A stretch of 64,000 nt of DNA from Paucibacter sp. B2R-40 (GCF_025717555.1 NZ_JAJIRP010000008.1:186001-250000), one strand, 5' to 3'. Shown: positions 8,419 through 18,370, numbered from the stretch's first letter. The notes: generated by a model from the letters alone, not told the origin. Program-made: numbers and translations.

Positions 8419-10521
8419 ATGCAAGATTCAGATCGCCTCATAGACAAAAACGCCGCTCAAGCGGACGCGCCGGACGACGCTCCGAAAGGGGAGTTCGTGT
8501 CTTTCGAGGGTTCGCCATTCCAGTTGTTTCAGCCTTTTCCGCCCGCTGGCGATCAGCCTGCAGCGATCGATAAGTTGGTCGAAGGCATCAATGATGGCTT
8601 GAGTTTTCAAACCCTTTTGGGTGTGACCGGCTCGGGCAAGACCTTCACGATGGCCAATGTGATCGCGCGCTTGGGCCGCCCGGCCATCATTTTCGCGCCC
8701 AATAAAACGCTGGCGGCGCAGTTGTACGGCGAGTTCCGCGATTTCTTTCCGAACAATGCGGTCGAGTATTTCGTCAGCTATTACGACTATTACCAGCCCG
8801 AAGCCTATGTGCCGCAGCGCGACCTGTTCATCGAAAAGGACAGTGCGATCAACGAGCATATCGAGCAGTTGCGTCTGTCGGCGACCAAGAGCTTGATGGA
8901 GCGGCGTGATGTGGTGATCGTAGCCTCGGTGTCGGCGATCTACGGTATCGGCAACCCGGTCGACTATCACCAGATGGTGATGACGCTGCGCACCGGCGAC
9001 AAGATGGGTCAGCGCGACGTGATCGCCCAGCTGATTCGCATGCAGTACACGCGCAACGAAGTCGAGTTCAGCCGGGGTGCCTTCCGGGTGCGCGGCGACA
9101 CCATTGATGTGTTCCCGGCCGAGCATTCGGAGTTGGCGCTGCGTATCGAGCTGTTCGATGATGAGGTCGAGACGCTGCAGTTGTTCGACCCGCTGACCGG
9201 CAAGATCCGCCAGAAGATTCCGCGTTTCACGGTTTACCCGAGCAGCCATTACGTGACGCCGCGCGAGCGCGTGCTGGCCGCGATGGACGGCATCAAGGAG
9301 GAGTTGCGTCAGCGCCTGGGGGAGTTCATCAAGGACGGCAAATTGGTCGAGGCGCAGCGCCTGGAGCAACGCACCCGCTTTGACTTGGAGATGCTCAACG
9401 AGGTCGGCCATTGCAAGGGCATCGAGAACTACACCCGCCATATCTCGGGCGCTCAGCCCGGCGAAGCGCCGCCGACCTTGGTCGACTATCTGGCCAAAGA
9501 TGCCTTGATGTTCCTGGACGAAAGCCATGTGCTGATCGGCCAGTTCGGCGGCATGTACAACGGCGACCGGGCGCGCAAGTCGACCTTGGTCGAATATGGC
9601 TTTCGCCTGCCGTCGGCGCTCGATAACCGGCCGCTCAAGTTCGCCGAGTTCGAACGCAAGATGCGCCAGGCGGTGTTTGTGTCGGCCACACCGGCCGCTT
9701 ATGAGCAGGAGAACTCTGGCCAGGTGGTTGAGCAGGTGGTGCGGCCTACCGGCCTGGTCGACCCCTTGGTCGAGGTGCGCCCTGCCACCCATCAGGTCGA
9801 TGATGTGCTGCAAGAAATCCGGGAGCGGGTCGAGCTCAATGAGCGGGTCTTGATCACGACCTTGACCAAGCGGATGGCCGAGCAGCTGACCGATTACTTG
9901 AGCGACAACGGCTGCAAGGTGCGCTACCTGCACTCGGACGTCGACACGGTCGAACGGGTGGAAATTCTTCGCGACCTGCGCCTGGGCGTGTTTGACGTGC
10001 TGGTCGGCATCAATTTGCTGCGCGAAGGTCTGGACATCCCCGAGGTCTCGCTGGTGGCGATTCTGGACGCCGACAAGGAAGGCTTCTTGCGCTCCGAGCG
10101 CAGCTTGATCCAGACCATTGGCCGCGCGGCGCGCAATCTGCGCGGCAAGGCAATTCTGTATGCCGACCGCATCACCGAGTCAATGAAGAAAGCGATGGGC
10201 GAAACCGAGCGCAGGCGTACCAAGCAATTGGCCTTCAATGAAGCCAACGGCATCACGCCGCGCAGCATCAACAAGCGCATCAAGGACATGATCGACGGCG
10301 TCTACTCCGAGAAGAGCGGCCGCGACGATCAAAAGCTGCTGCAAGTGGCGGCGGTGGAGCAAATGAGCGAGAAAGATCTCAGCAAGCGCATGGGCTTGCT
10401 GGAGAAGCAGATGTTGGAACATGCGCGCAACCTCGAATTCGAGAAGGCCGCGCGGGTGCGCGATCAGCTGGCTCAGCTGCGCGAACAAGCGTTCGGTGCC
10501 GTCGTGCACGACCATCTATAG
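8419..10521 (+). CDS. uvrB: Excinuclease ABC subunit B
   Basis: UvrB is the damage-verifying helicase-like subunit of nucleotide excision repair, loaded by UvrA and partnered with UvrC. The 700-residue protein has Walker A GVTGSGKT at 68-75, the beta-hairpin [15 protein letters not shown] at 121-135 that probes DNA, the DESH box in [14 protein letters not shown], helicase motifs V/VI ([13 protein letters not shown] and QTIGRAARN), and a C-terminal UVR motif ([11 protein letters not shown]) that contacts UvrC. The start at 8419 has CAGGGAA upstream. The first 25 residues are a charged extension before the conserved [17 protein letters not shown]. It is a single gene with a T-run after the stop. 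Confidence 0.97.
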   Translation: MQDSDRLIDKNAAQADAPDDAPKGEFVSFEGSPFQLFQPFPPAGDQPAAIDKLVEGINDGLSFQTLLGVTGSGKTFTMANVIARLGRPAIIFAPNKTLAAQLYGEFRDFFPNNAVEYFVSYYDYYQPEAYVPQRDLFIEKDSAINEHIEQLRLSATKSLMERRDVVIVASVSAIYGIGNPVDYHQMVMTLRTGDKMGQRDVIAQLIRMQYTRNEVEFSRGAFRVRGDTIDVFPAEHSELALRIELFDDEVETLQLFDPLTGKIRQKIPRFTVYPSSHYVTPRERVLAAMDGIKEELRQRLGEFIKDGKLVEAQRLEQRTRFDLEMLNEVGHCKGIENYTRHISGAQPGEAPPTLVDYLAKDALMFLDESHVLIGQFGGMYNGDRARKSTLVEYGFRLPSALDNRPLKFAEFERKMRQAVFVSATPAAYEQENSGQVVEQVVRPTGLVDPLVEVRPATHQVDDVLQEIRERVELNERVLITTLTKRMAEQLTDYLSDNGCKVRYLHSDVDTVERVEILRDLRLGVFDVLVGINLLREGLDIPEVSLVAILDADKEGFLRSERSLIQTIGRAARNLRGKAILYADRITESMKKAMGETERRRTKQLAFNEANGITPRSINKRIKDMIDGVYSEKSGRDDQKLLQVAAVEQMSEKDLSKRMGLLEKQMLEHARNLEFEKAARVRDQLAQLREQAFGAVVHDHL

Positions 10522-10565
10522 CCCTTCAAGGACCTGGTTTTTTTACCGCTCCAGCAAGTTTGGTA

Positions 10566-10590
10566 ATAATTGAGTAAAATAGTCGGAATT
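10566..10590 (+). promoter_or_regulatory. Candidate IscR type 1 binding site
   Basis: The sequence runs ATAATTGAGT, then AAAAT, then AGTCGGAATT. Against the E. coli type 1 consensus as I remember it (ATASYYGACT-RWWWY-AGTCRRSTAT), about 20 of 25 positions agree, with the right half-site core AGTC intact and the left half carrying GAGT for GACT. It lies 92 bases before the iscR start, in the expected place for autorepression by [2Fe-2S]-IscR. TTGAGT inside it could serve as a -35 box. Confidence 0.7.
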
Positions 10591-10681
10591 GATCAAGGGT
10601 AAACCCGTTTTGCAGGTTTAGCCGGGATCGGGCGGCTCAGCTGCTGCCGACTTGTGTTCATGTGGACCAAAAGGAGGGTTT

Positions 10682-11215
10682 ATGCGTCTTACCACCAAAG
10701 GTCGTTTTGCCGTTACCGCGATGATTGATTTGGCCCTGCGTGAAAACGGCGGGCCGGTAGCGCTGGCCGCCATCAGCCAGCGGCAGCAGATTTCTTTGTC
10801 CTACCTGGAACAGCTGTTCGGCAAGCTGCGCCGGCATGAATTGGTTGAGAGCACGCGCGGCCCCGGCGGCGGCTACTCGCTCGGGCGCAAGTCCAGCGAT
10901 ATCACCGTGGCCGACATTATCGTCGCCGTGGATGAGCCGCTCGACGCGACCGGCTGTGGCGGCCATGAGAACTGCATGGGCGAGAATACCGGCCGCTGCA
11001 TCACGCATGAGTTGTGGACGAGCCTGAACGCCAAGATGATCGAGTACCTCAGCTCCGTCTCGCTGCGCAAGCTGGTTGAGGATCAGTTGGCCAAGGGCGT
11101 GACGATTGAAGAGTCGCCGCTGAAGCGGGCGATCTCTTCGCAGCCGGTGCTCAAGCCCATCCGCATCACCGCACCGAATTCGGTCTTTGCCCTCGGCAAT
11201 TCCTTCACCAAATAA
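10682..11215 (+). CDS. iscR: Rrf2-family Fe-S cluster regulator IscR
   Basis: IscR senses Fe-S cluster status and represses the isc genes when it holds a [2Fe-2S] cluster. The 177-residue protein has an Rrf2 winged helix ([19 protein letters not shown] onward) with the wing motif [11 protein letters not shown] at 59-69. Cluster ligands are C92, C98 and C106 with H109 in [10 protein letters not shown], the last cysteine spaced two residues further than in E. coli. The C-terminal 35 residues are extra and of no known role. ATG 10682 follows a strong AAGGAGG; an upstream in-frame start at 10652 is less likely. It leads iscS-iscU-iscA. Confidence 0.95.
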   Translation: MRLTTKGRFAVTAMIDLALRENGGPVALAAISQRQQISLSYLEQLFGKLRRHELVESTRGPGGGYSLGRKSSDITVADIIVAVDEPLDATGCGGHENCMGENTGRCITHELWTSLNAKMIEYLSSVSLRKLVEDQLAKGVTIEESPLKRAISSQPVLKPIRITAPNSVFALGNSFTK

Positions 11216-11241
11216 GCATCACTGAACAAGCAAACCTGAAC

Positions 11242-12462
11242 ATGGACATGACCCCGCATTTCCCTATCTATATGGATTACGGCGCCACCACGCCGGTGGA
11301 CCCCCGTGTCGTTGCCGCCATGGTGCCTTGGTTGAGCGAGCATTTCGGCAACCCCGCATCCCGCAGCCATGCCTGGGGCTGGGAAGCAGAAGCGATCGTC
11401 GAGAAGTCACGCGAAGAAGTGGCCGGGCTGATTGGCGCCGATCCGCGCGAAATCGTCTGGACTTCGGGCGCCACCGAGTCGATCAATCTGGCAATCAAGG
11501 GCGCGGCGCATTTCTACAAGACCCGCGGCAAGCACATCATCACGCTCAAGACCGAGCACAAGGCGGTGCTGGATACCTGCCGCGAGCTGGAGCGCCAAGG
11601 CTTTGAGGTGACTTACCTCGAGGTCGAAGCCAACGGCCTGCTCGATCTGGAACGATTCAAGGCGGCGATTCGCCCCGACACCATCCTGGCCTCGGTGCTC
11701 TACGTCAGCAACGAGATCGGCGTGATTCAAGACATCCCGGCGATCGGCGCCTTGTGCCGTGAGCACGGCATCATCTTCCACGTCGATGCCGCGCAAGCGA
11801 CCGGCAAGATCGCCATCAATCTGGCCGAATTGCCGGTGGATCTGATGAGCTTGGCCTCGCACAAGACCTATGGCCCCAAGGGTATCGGCGCCTTGTATGT
11901 GCGCCGCAAGCCGCGCATCCGGCTGGAAGCGCAGATGCACGGCGGCGGGCAAGAACGCGGCATGCGCTCGGGCACGCTGGCCACGCACCAGATCGTCGGC
12001 ATGGGCACGGCCTTCCGTTTGGCGGGTGAAGAGATGGCCGTCGAAGGCGAGCGCATCCGCATGCTGCACAAGCGGTTGCTGGACGGTCTGAGCGATATCG
12101 AACAGGTCTTCGTCAACGGCGATCTGGAGCGCCGCGTGCCGCACAACCTGAACATCTCCTTTAACTATGTGGAAGGTGAGTCGCTGATCATGGGCGTCAA
12201 GGGCTTGGCGGTGTCGTCGGGTTCGGCCTGCACTTCGGCCAGCCTGGAGCCCAGCTATGTCTTGCGCGCCTTGGGCCGCAGCGATGAGCTGGCGCACTCC
12301 TCGCTGCGCATGACGATTGGTCGCTTCACCACCGTCGAAGAAATTGATTATGCGATCACGACGCTGAGGCACCGGGTCGCCAAGTTGCGTGAGTTGTCGC
12401 CGCTTTGGGATATGTATAAGGACGGCATCGACATCAGCACGATTCAGTGGGCAGCACATTGA
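11242..12462 (+). CDS. iscS: Cysteine desulfurase IscS
   Basis: IscS is a PLP enzyme that converts cysteine to alanine and passes the sulfur as a persulfide to IscU and other acceptors. The 406-residue protein has the PLP lysine K208 in [12 protein letters not shown] and the catalytic loop cysteine C330 in [14 protein letters not shown], which marks group I desulfurases. The substrate-binding histidine lies in [12 protein letters not shown]. The ribosome site before ATG 11242 is weak, so translation may depend partly on iscR, 26 bases upstream. An ATG six bases later is an alternative start. Confidence 0.97.
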   Translation: MDMTPHFPIYMDYGATTPVDPRVVAAMVPWLSEHFGNPASRSHAWGWEAEAIVEKSREEVAGLIGADPREIVWTSGATESINLAIKGAAHFYKTRGKHIITLKTEHKAVLDTCRELERQGFEVTYLEVEANGLLDLERFKAAIRPDTILASVLYVSNEIGVIQDIPAIGALCREHGIIFHVDAAQATGKIAINLAELPVDLMSLASHKTYGPKGIGALYVRRKPRIRLEAQMHGGGQERGMRSGTLATHQIVGMGTAFRLAGEEMAVEGERIRMLHKRLLDGLSDIEQVFVNGDLERRVPHNLNISFNYVEGESLIMGVKGLAVSSGSACTSASLEPSYVLRALGRSDELAHSSLRMTIGRFTTVEEIDYAITTLRHRVAKLRELSPLWDMYKDGIDISTIQWAAH

Positions 12463-12514
12463 GCCCCAACCTATCTCGGACGAGATAGGACCGACAAACA
12501 GACAGGAGAACACC

Positions 12515-12922
12515 ATGGCATATAGCGATAAGGTCGTTGATCACTACGAAAACCCCCGCAATGTCGGCGCCTTTGAAAAGGGCGATGACTCGGTCGGCAC
12601 CGGCATGGTCGGCGCACCCGCCTGCGGCGACGTGATGAAGTTGCAAATCAAGGTCAACCCGGCCACCGGCTTGATCGAAGACGCCAAGTTCAAGACCTAT
12701 GGCTGCGGCTCGGCGATCGCGTCGAGCTCGCTGGTGACCGAGTGGGTCAAGGGCAAGTCGCTCGATCAGGCTCTGGACATCAAGAACACCCAGATCGCCG
12801 AAGAGCTGGCCTTGCCGCCAGTGAAGATCCACTGCTCCATCCTGGCCGAAGATGCGATCAAGGCGGCGGTGGATGACTACCGCGCCAAGCACGCATCGGC
12901 GGCAGCGCCGGCAGCTCAGTAA
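12515..12922 (+). CDS. iscU: Fe-S cluster scaffold IscU
   Basis: IscU is the scaffold on which [2Fe-2S] clusters are built before HscA/HscB-driven transfer. The 135-residue protein has the three ligand cysteines C37, C64 and C107 and D39. It also has LPPVK at 100-104, the motif bound by HscA. ATG 12515 is preceded by CAGGAGA. The upstream open frame to 12389 overlaps iscS and is not used. A 52-base gap separates it from iscS, and iscA follows 15 bases after its stop. Confidence 0.97.
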   Translation: MAYSDKVVDHYENPRNVGAFEKGDDSVGTGMVGAPACGDVMKLQIKVNPATGLIEDAKFKTYGCGSAIASSSLVTEWVKGKSLDQALDIKNTQIAEELALPPVKIHCSILAEDAIKAAVDDYRAKHASAAAPAAQ

Positions 12923-12937
12923 GCGAGGGTTGCCCGC

Positions 12938-13261
12938 ATGTCCGTGACGATGACAGAAGCAGCCGCGCGCCATGTGACGCGCTACATCACCAAGCGTGGC
13001 CGTGGCGTGGGTGTGCGCTTGGGCGTCAAAACGACCGGCTGCTCGGGCTTGGCCTACAAGCTCGAATATGCCGACGAAGTGGCTCCCGAGGACATCGTCT
13101 TTGAGGGCCATGGCATCAAGATTTTGATCGATCCCAAGAGCCTGCCCTATCTAGAAGGGACCGAGCTGGACTTCGTGCGCGAAGGCCTGAACGAGGGCTT
13201 CAAGTTCCGCAATCCGCGTGAGAAAGACCGCTGCGGTTGCGGCGAGTCCTTCCGCGTGTAA
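12938..13261 (+). CDS. iscA: A-type Fe-S carrier IscA
   Basis: IscA accepts and delivers iron or Fe-S clusters to apoproteins. The 107-residue protein has the A-type cysteine pattern C35 (TTGCSGLAY), C99 and C101 (CGCGESF). Its position after iscU in the isc set separates it from the paralogues ErpA and SufA. A strong terminator starts 20 bases after its stop, so it closes the first isc transcription unit. Confidence 0.94.
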   Translation: MSVTMTEAAARHVTRYITKRGRGVGVRLGVKTTGCSGLAYKLEYADEVAPEDIVFEGHGIKILIDPKSLPYLEGTELDFVREGLNEGFKFRNPREKDRCGCGESFRV

Positions 13262-13281
13262 AGTGCTGGCCCAAGTCCTAG

Positions 13282-13308
13282 GGCGCGGCCACTTGCCGCG
13301 CCTTTTTT
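13282..13308 (+). terminator. Intrinsic terminator after iscA
   Basis: A perfect 8-bp stem (GGCGCGGC / GCCGCGCC) with loop CACTT is followed directly by six T. It separates iscRSUA from hscBA-fdx. Confidence 0.92.
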
Positions 13309-13357
13309 CTTGGCGCCGGACCCTGACCAAGCGCTTGAGCGCTGAAATGTATTGCTG

Positions 13358-13876
13358 ATGAAACTCGACGACGACGACTTCAGTCTGTTTGGTTTGCCGC
13401 CACGGCAGGCGCAAATGCGCGCCGAGATTGATGCGCGCTGGAAGGAATTGCAGGCAAAGGTCCATCCGGACAAGTTTGCAACCGAAGGCGCGGCCGCGCA
13501 GCGCATTGCGATGCAATGGGCGGTGCGGGTCAACGAGGCTCATCAACGCCTGCGCGACCCGCTCAAGCGCGCCGCCTATTTGTGCGAGTTGCGCGGCGCG
13601 CCGCTGCGCTTGAACGAGAACACCCGCATGCCGACGGCCTTCCTGATGGAGCAAATGGCCTGGCGTGAGGCCTTGGATGAAGCGGCCGGCGCGGCCGATG
13701 TGCAAAAGCTGGATGCGGAACTGGCGCAGCGCGAAGACGAACTGCTGGCGGATGTGCAGCTTTTACTGGACGAACAAGGCCGCACCGAAGCGGCCGCCGA
13801 GCAGGTCAGGGCCTTGATGTTCATCGCCAAATTCCGCTCCGATATCGACCGGCGCTTGGACGCCCTAGGACAATAA
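13358..13876 (+). CDS. hscB: Fe-S cluster co-chaperone HscB (Hsc20)
   Basis: HscB is the J-domain partner of HscA and brings IscU to it. The 172-residue protein has an N-terminal J domain with the HPD motif at 36-38 (KVHPDKFA) and a C-terminal three-helix IscU-binding domain (about 90-170). ATG 13358 (MKLDDDDF) is chosen over a TTG six bases earlier. It starts 50 bases after the iscA terminator, so it probably has its own promoter or relies on read-through. hscA starts two bases after its stop. Confidence 0.95.
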   Translation: MKLDDDDFSLFGLPPRQAQMRAEIDARWKELQAKVHPDKFATEGAAAQRIAMQWAVRVNEAHQRLRDPLKRAAYLCELRGAPLRLNENTRMPTAFLMEQMAWREALDEAAGAADVQKLDAELAQREDELLADVQLLLDEQGRTEAAAEQVRALMFIAKFRSDIDRRLDALGQ

Positions 13877-13878
13877 CA

Positions 13879-15735
13879 ATGGCATTGCTGCAAATCTCCG
13901 AACCCGGGCAGTCGCCCAACCCGCATCAGCGCCGCATCGCGGTGGGCATCGATCTGGGTACCACGCATTCCCTGGTGGCGGCCGTGCGCAGCGGTGTGGC
14001 CGAATGCCTGCCCGATGAGGCCGGCCAAGTGATCTTGCCGTCGGCCGTGCGTTACCTCGAAGATGGACGGCGTCAGATCGGCGCCCTGGCGCTGGCGGCG
14101 CAGGCCGAAGATCCGGTCAACACGATTGTGTCCGTCAAACGCTTGATGGGCCGGGCCTTGGCAGATATCGCCAATCGGGAGCAGCTGCCCTATCAATTCG
14201 AGGACACGCCCGGCATGGTGTCGCTGCGTACGCGCGAAGGCAGTAAATCGCCGGTCGAGGTCTCGGCAGAAATCCTGGCGACGCTGCGCTTTCGGGCCGA
14301 AGACAGTTTTGCCGACGATGTGTTTGGCGCAGTGATCACGGTGCCGGCCTATTTTGATGATGCGCAGCGCCAAGCGACCAAGGACGCGGCGCAACTCGCC
14401 GGCCTGAATGTGCTGCGTCTGATCAATGAGCCGACGGCCGCCGCGATTGCCTATGGCCTGGACAACGGCAGCGAAGGTCTTTATGCCGTCTACGATCTGG
14501 GCGGTGGCACCTTTGATATTTCCTTGCTGCGCCTGAGTCGCGGTGTGTTCGAGGTGGTCGCCACCGGCGGCGATGCCGCGCTGGGTGGCGATGATTTTGA
14601 TCGTTTGCTGGCCGATTGGGCCTTGGCGCAAGCCGGACTCAGCGCCGACACCGCTCATGACAAACGCGCCATCTTGGTGGCGGCGCGCGCTGCCAAAGAA
14701 GCCCTGTCCGGCGCCGACAGCGTGGTTTTGCAGACCAAGCTGGATGGCGGCGATTTAAATGTGTTGCTAACACGCGCGCAGTTCGAATCATTGAGCCAAG
14801 CCTTGCTTGATCGAACCCTGGCATCGGTGCGGCGTGTGCTGCGCGACGCCAAGGTCAAGGCGGACGAAGTCGCCGGTGTCGTGATGGTCGGCGGCTCTAC
14901 ACGCATGCCCTGCGTGCGCAGAGTCGTTGGCGACTTGTTCTGCCGCGAGGTGCTGACGAATCTGAATCCCGACGAAGTGGTCGCGCTGGGCGCGGCCATT
15001 CAAGCCAATCAACTCGCCGGCAATGCGGCAGACGGCGATATCTTGTTGCTCGACGTGATTCCGCTGTCGCTGGGTCTGGAGACCATGGGCGGCTTGGTCG
15101 AGCGCCTCATCGAGCGCAACGCGACCATTCCGGTAGCGCAAGCGCAAGACTTCACCACCTTCAAGGACGGCCAGACCGCGATGGCGCTGCATGTGCTCCA
15201 AGGCGAGCGCGAGTTGGTCAGTGAATGCCGCTCTTTGGCGCGTTTCGAGCTGCGCGGCATTCCGCCGATGGTGGCGGGCGCAGCGCGGATTCGTGTCACC
15301 TTCCAGGTCGATGCCGACGGCTTGCTGAGCGTCTCGGCCAAGGAGTTGGGCTCGGGTGTGGAGACGGCCATCGTCGTCAAGCCGAGTTATGGCCTCAGCG
15401 ATGAGCAGATTGCCGGCATGCTCAAAGACGGCTTTGCCAGCGCCGAAGCCGATATGGCCGCACGCAAATTGCGCGAAGCGCGGGTCGAGGCCGAGCGCAT
15501 GACGCTGGCGACGCATTCGGCGTTGGCGGCTGACGCAGACTTGCTCGAGGAGGCCGAGCGCGATGAGATTGCCGCCTTGCTGCAAGCCTTGCAACTGTCG
15601 GCCCAGGGTGAGGACGGCAATGTCATCGATGCCGCCGTTGAGGCCCTGGCCAAGGGCACCGAAGCCTTTGCCGCCGCGCGCATGAATCGCGGCATTCAGC
15701 GCGCCTTGACCGGCCGCAATATCGAACAGCTCTAA
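13879..15735 (+). CDS. hscA: Hsp70-family Fe-S chaperone HscA
   Basis: HscA is the specialised Hsp70 that uses ATP to drive cluster release from IscU. The 618-residue protein has the Hsp70 signatures [12 protein letters not shown] (about residues 23-34), [15 protein letters not shown] and [20 protein letters not shown], and then the substrate domain beginning at about 390 ([14 protein letters not shown]). It lacks the DnaK-type acidic tail and has the short lid of HscA. It begins two bases after hscB, so the two are almost certainly co-translated. Confidence 0.96.
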   Translation: MALLQISEPGQSPNPHQRRIAVGIDLGTTHSLVAAVRSGVAECLPDEAGQVILPSAVRYLEDGRRQIGALALAAQAEDPVNTIVSVKRLMGRALADIANREQLPYQFEDTPGMVSLRTREGSKSPVEVSAEILATLRFRAEDSFADDVFGAVITVPAYFDDAQRQATKDAAQLAGLNVLRLINEPTAAAIAYGLDNGSEGLYAVYDLGGGTFDISLLRLSRGVFEVVATGGDAALGGDDFDRLLADWALAQAGLSADTAHDKRAILVAARAAKEALSGADSVVLQTKLDGGDLNVLLTRAQFESLSQALLDRTLASVRRVLRDAKVKADEVAGVVMVGGSTRMPCVRRVVGDLFCREVLTNLNPDEVVALGAAIQANQLAGNAADGDILLLDVIPLSLGLETMGGLVERLIERNATIPVAQAQDFTTFKDGQTAMALHVLQGERELVSECRSLARFELRGIPPMVAGAARIRVTFQVDADGLLSVSAKELGSGVETAIVVKPSYGLSDEQIAGMLKDGFASAEADMAARKLREARVEAERMTLATHSALAADADLLEEAERDEIAALLQALQLSAQGEDGNVIDAAVEALAKGTEAFAAARMNRGIQRALTGRNIEQL

Positions 15736-15756
15736 GCAATTCGCCCAAGGATCGTC

Positions 15757-16095
15757 ATGCCAGTCATCAAAATTCTTCCCCATGCCGAATATTGCCCCGA
15801 GGGCAAGTCGGTAAGCGCGCCCGCCGGGACCTCGATCTGCGAGGCCTTGCTTGAGAACTGCGTCGCCATCGAACATGCCTGCGACATGGTCTGCGCCTGC
15901 ACCACCTGCCATGTGATCGTGCGCGAAGGCATGCGTACGCTGTCCGAAATGGAGGAGGGCGAGGAAGATATGCTGGACCGCGCCTGGGGCTTGGAGCCCG
16001 ATTCACGCCTGAGCTGCCAGGCCATCCTGGGTCAGAAGGATGTGACGATTGAGATTCCTAAATACTCGATCAATCACGCCAAAGAAAATCACTGA
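15757..16095 (+). CDS. fdx: isc-type [2Fe-2S] ferredoxin
   Basis: This 112-residue ferredoxin is thought to supply electrons for cluster assembly on IscU. Ligand cysteines are C42, C48, C51 and C87 ([11 protein letters not shown], then SCQAI), with the extra non-ligand C46 also seen in the E. coli isc ferredoxin. It belongs to the adrenodoxin-like class. In E. coli iscX follows fdx; here tsaD starts five bases after the stop and no iscX is present between them. Confidence 0.95.
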   Translation: MPVIKILPHAEYCPEGKSVSAPAGTSICEALLENCVAIEHACDMVCACTTCHVIVREGMRTLSEMEEGEEDMLDRAWGLEPDSRLSCQAILGQKDVTIEIPKYSINHAKENH

Positions 16096-16100
16096 CCGCC

Positions 16101-17141
16101 ATGTTGGTTCTAGGCTTCGAGTCCTCTTGTGACGAAACCGGCGTCGCCTTGATCGAGGTGCCGAGCGATCGCTCGCAGGGCGCGCCGCGCCTGCTCGCGC
16201 AGGCCTTGTTCAGCCAGATCAGCATGCATCAGGCTTACGGCGGCGTGGTGCCCGAGTTGGCCTCGCGCGACCATATTCGCCGGGTGCTGCCGCTGACGCG
16301 CGAGGTGCTGGCCGAAGCTGCCGTGCCCTTGGCGCAGGTTGATGTGATCGCCTATACGCAAGGGCCGGGCCTGGCTGGCGCTTTGTTGGTGGGGGCCGGC
16401 GTGGCGGTCGCGATGGCCGCAGCTTTGGGTAAGCCGACGCTGGGCATTCATCATCTGGAAGGCCATTTGCTGTCGCCGTTCTTATCAGCGGATGCGCCCG
16501 AGTTTCCGTTCGTGGCCTTGCTGGTGTCGGGCGGCCACACGCAGCTGATGCGGGTCAACGATGTCGGCAGCTATGAAATGCTGGGTGAAACCATTGATGA
16601 CGCCGCCGGCGAAGCGTTCGACAAGAGCGCCAAGCTCTTGGGCTTGCCCTATCCCGGTGGGCCGCATCTGGCCCGCTTGGCTCTAAATGGGGATGCCAAG
16701 GCTTTTGATCTGCCGCGCCCGATGCTGCGCAGCGGCAAGCCGGACTTCAGCTTTGCCGGTTTGAAGACGGCGGTGCTCACGCAAGTCAAGCGCCTGGGTG
16801 AGGCGCCCACAGAGCAGCAGCGCGCTGATTTGGCGGCTGCTACTCAGGCGGCGATTGTTGAGGTGCTGGTGCGCAAGTCACTGCTCGCGCTGAAGGAGAC
16901 TGGGCTCAAGCGCCTAGTAGTAGCTGGCGGTGTGGGTGCCAACACGATGCTGCGCGAGCAATTGAATGCGGCCTGCGGCAAACGCGGGGTGCGCGTGCAT
17001 TACCCCGAGCTCAGCCTGTGCACCGACAACGGCGCCATGATCGCGATGGCCGCCGCCATGCGTTTGCAACGCGGCATGGCCGACTTGCAAAACGACGGCG
17101 GCTTTGCCGTCAGGCCGCGCTGGACCCTGGGCAGCGCCTGA
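16101..17141 (+). CDS. tsaD: tRNA N6-threonylcarbamoyladenosine transferase TsaD
   Basis: TsaD transfers the threonylcarbamoyl group from TC-AMP to A37 of ANN-reading tRNAs, working with TsaB, TsaC and TsaE. The 346-residue protein opens with [14 protein letters not shown] and carries the metal motif [11 protein letters not shown] with H118 and H122. [13 protein letters not shown] (86-98) and VAGGVGAN are also family marks. It follows fdx by five bases, so it is probably expressed as the last gene of the hscBA-fdx unit. It faces the small heat-shock gene. Confidence 0.96.
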   Translation: MLVLGFESSCDETGVALIEVPSDRSQGAPRLLAQALFSQISMHQAYGGVVPELASRDHIRRVLPLTREVLAEAAVPLAQVDVIAYTQGPGLAGALLVGAGVAVAMAAALGKPTLGIHHLEGHLLSPFLSADAPEFPFVALLVSGGHTQLMRVNDVGSYEMLGETIDDAAGEAFDKSAKLLGLPYPGGPHLARLALNGDAKAFDLPRPMLRSGKPDFSFAGLKTAVLTQVKRLGEAPTEQQRADLAAATQAAIVEVLVRKSLLALKETGLKRLVVAGGVGANTMLREQLNAACGKRGVRVHYPELSLCTDNGAMIAMAAAMRLQRGMADLQNDGGFAVRPRWTLGSA

Positions 17142-17158
17142 GCCCGCTCAGTTGACGC

Positions 17159-17587
17159 TCAATTGACAGTCAGGTGGCTGGCGCCGACGGGCTGGCGCTT
17201 GACCAAGGTCAGCGTCAACACGCCGCTTTCCAGCGTGGCCTTGGAGTCTGACTGACTGACTTCGGTCGGCAACACGACACTGCGGGAGAAGCGAGTTAGC
17301 GAACGTTCTCGGTGCAGCGGGCGCTCCACCGGCGCGGTAGCATCTTGCGGCGCGGCAGCGGCTGTTTGCACTGCGTCAATGCTGATGCGGCGGCCTTCGA
17401 TAGTGATCTTGACGGCGTCTTTGGCGATACCGGGCAGGTCAAGTTGCAAGATATAGGCTTGATCGGTCTCGCTGACATCGAGCGGCGGGGTGCGCAGCGC
17501 CACGGCGTCGCGCTCGGGCTTGGCCAAAAGACGCTCGATCTGGCGGGTGAATTCAGCGGAATGACGGCTCACGGGAATCACAAACAT
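17159..17587 (-). CDS. Small heat-shock protein (Hsp20/alpha-crystallin)
   Basis: The 142-residue protein is an ATP-independent holdase that keeps unfolding proteins soluble. The alpha-crystallin domain spans about residues 35-130 (PPLDVSETDQAYILQLDLPG to LESGVLTLTLVK), including the conserved ESGVLTLTL strand near the end. The Ala-rich loop AAAAPQDATAP lies in the middle. The C-terminal I-x-I motif is not obvious. ATG 17587 with AGGAG upstream is preferred to an in-frame start at 17632. A hairpin lies about 30 bases before the start codon, and a CTTGAA (17685-17680 on the minus strand) resembles a heat-shock sigma -35 box with no clear -10. Confidence 0.9.
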   Translation of the reverse strand: MFVIPVSRHSAEFTRQIERLLAKPERDAVALRTPPLDVSETDQAYILQLDLPGIAKDAVKITIEGRRISIDAVQTAAAAPQDATAPVERPLHRERSLTRFSRSVVLPTEVSQSDSKATLESGVLTLTLVKRQPVGASHLTVN

Positions 17588-17616
17588 GGCTAGCTCCTGA
17601 AGGGTGTTGCATCCAA

Positions 17617-17636
17617 CGCTTTGAGAATTCAAAGCG
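17617..17636 (-). promoter_or_regulatory. Hairpin in the hsp20 leader
   Basis: Perfect 8-bp arms CGCTTTGA and TCAAAGCG with a 4-base loop lie 29 bases upstream of the hsp20 ATG, with a second small stem GTTG/CAAC next to it. A regulatory or temperature-responsive role is inference only; the ribosome site itself is not paired in this stem. Confidence 0.4.
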
Positions 17637-17799
17637 CCGCAAGCCCCATGACTTCGAAGTTTGGCGCTGATTAGGCGGATTCAAGAGGCTACAAAAATAC
17701 AGTTTTCGGGGACTTGGAATGACCCGGTTCGGCTCCATTTCGGGGCGGCCTCGGAGTCTGGTCGGGTACATAGCCAAGGCTGCTTGGGCAATCTTGGTC

Positions 17800-17805
17800 T
17801 ATAAT
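17800..17805 (+). promoter_or_regulatory. Promoter -10 box for rpsO
   Basis: A perfect TATAAT lies 182 bases before the rpsO ATG. The -35 region 17 bases upstream (AAGGCT) is poor. Transcription from here gives a long structured leader. Confidence 0.55.
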
Positions 17806-17934
17806 CAGCGAGTTTTGTTGCCTGGGCTCGGCGCGTTTGTTTTTCAGGCGCGTTGGCAAGAGGCAGCAGGCAAAGGCACGGCTCGGGTCGGTTTCACCCG
17901 TGACCGCAAGTGAAACAATGGAAACCGTCTGTGC

Positions 17935-17958
17935 GCCAGGGCAATTTACCTGGCTTGC
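17935..17958 (+). promoter_or_regulatory. Pseudoknot-like element in rpsO leader
   Basis: Stem 1 pairs GCCAGG (17935-17940) with CCTGGC (17949-17954). The first four loop bases, GCAA (17941-17944), can pair with TTGC (17955-17958) immediately after the stem, which makes an H-type pseudoknot. It ends 29 bases before the rpsO start. In E. coli, S15 represses its own translation by trapping a pseudoknot in this leader, so a similar role is inferred. Confidence 0.5.
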
Positions 17959-17987
17959 CAGCGGCTTCCGGCATCTAGGAACGCATC

Positions 17988-18257
17988 ATGGCAGTCGAAA
18001 GTTTTAACAAAGCAGAAGTCGTTCAAGCGAACGCACGCAGCGCAAATGACACAGGTTCGCCTGAAGTCCAAGTCGCTCTGCTGACAGCACGCATCAATGC
18101 GCTGACCCCCCACTTCAAGGCAAACAAGAAGGACCACCACGGTCGTCGCGGTTTGCTGAAGATGGTCAACTCGCGCAAGAGCTTGTTGTCCTACCTGAAG
18201 ACCAAGGACGCTTCGCGTTACCTTGCATTGATCCAGAAGTTGGGTCTGCGCAAGTAA
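17988..18257 (+). CDS. rpsO: 30S ribosomal protein S15
   Basis: S15 binds the central domain of 16S rRNA early in assembly. The 89-residue protein has the standard length and motifs: [33 protein letters not shown] and the C-terminal [14 protein letters not shown] ribosome site (AGGAA) precedes ATG 17988. It is followed by an intrinsic terminator and then pnp, the usual rpsO-pnp order. Confidence 0.98.
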   Translation: MAVESFNKAEVVQANARSANDTGSPEVQVALLTARINALTPHFKANKKDHHGRRGLLKMVNSRKSLLSYLKTKDASRYLALIQKLGLRK

Positions 18258-18275
18258 TTTGCGAGTGAGGTCAAG

Positions 18276-18320
18276 GAGCCTGTCTGGGTCTATGTCCAGC
18301 ACAGGCTCTTTGTCTTTTTG
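18276..18320 (+). terminator. Intrinsic terminator between rpsO and pnp
   Basis: The stem GAGCCTGT (18276-18283) / ACAGGCTC (18301-18308) continues inward as CTGG/CCAG with one bulged C. A T-rich tract (TTTGTCTTTTTG) follows. Some read-through into pnp is likely, as in E. coli. Confidence 0.88.
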
Positions 18321-18370
18321 AAAATCGTTTTGCGTTGTATTGAGTTGAGCTGACGTGGCGCTGCTGTGTC

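Larger units (their letters stand above)
17588..17987. other. 400-base gap between hsp20 and rpsO
   Basis: No gene is seen here. From left to right the gap holds the hsp20 leader with its hairpin, a possible heat-shock -35 (CTTGAA, minus strand), the rpsO promoter at about 17800 and a leader of roughly 175 bases with two hairpins: GTTTCAC/GTGAAAC (17891-17916) and a pseudoknot-like fold (17935-17958). Confidence 0.6.

Noticed and set aside
10522-10565. Terminator after uvrB
   Set aside because: A T-run follows the stop, but the only stem before it (CCTT/AAGG) is too weak to call.
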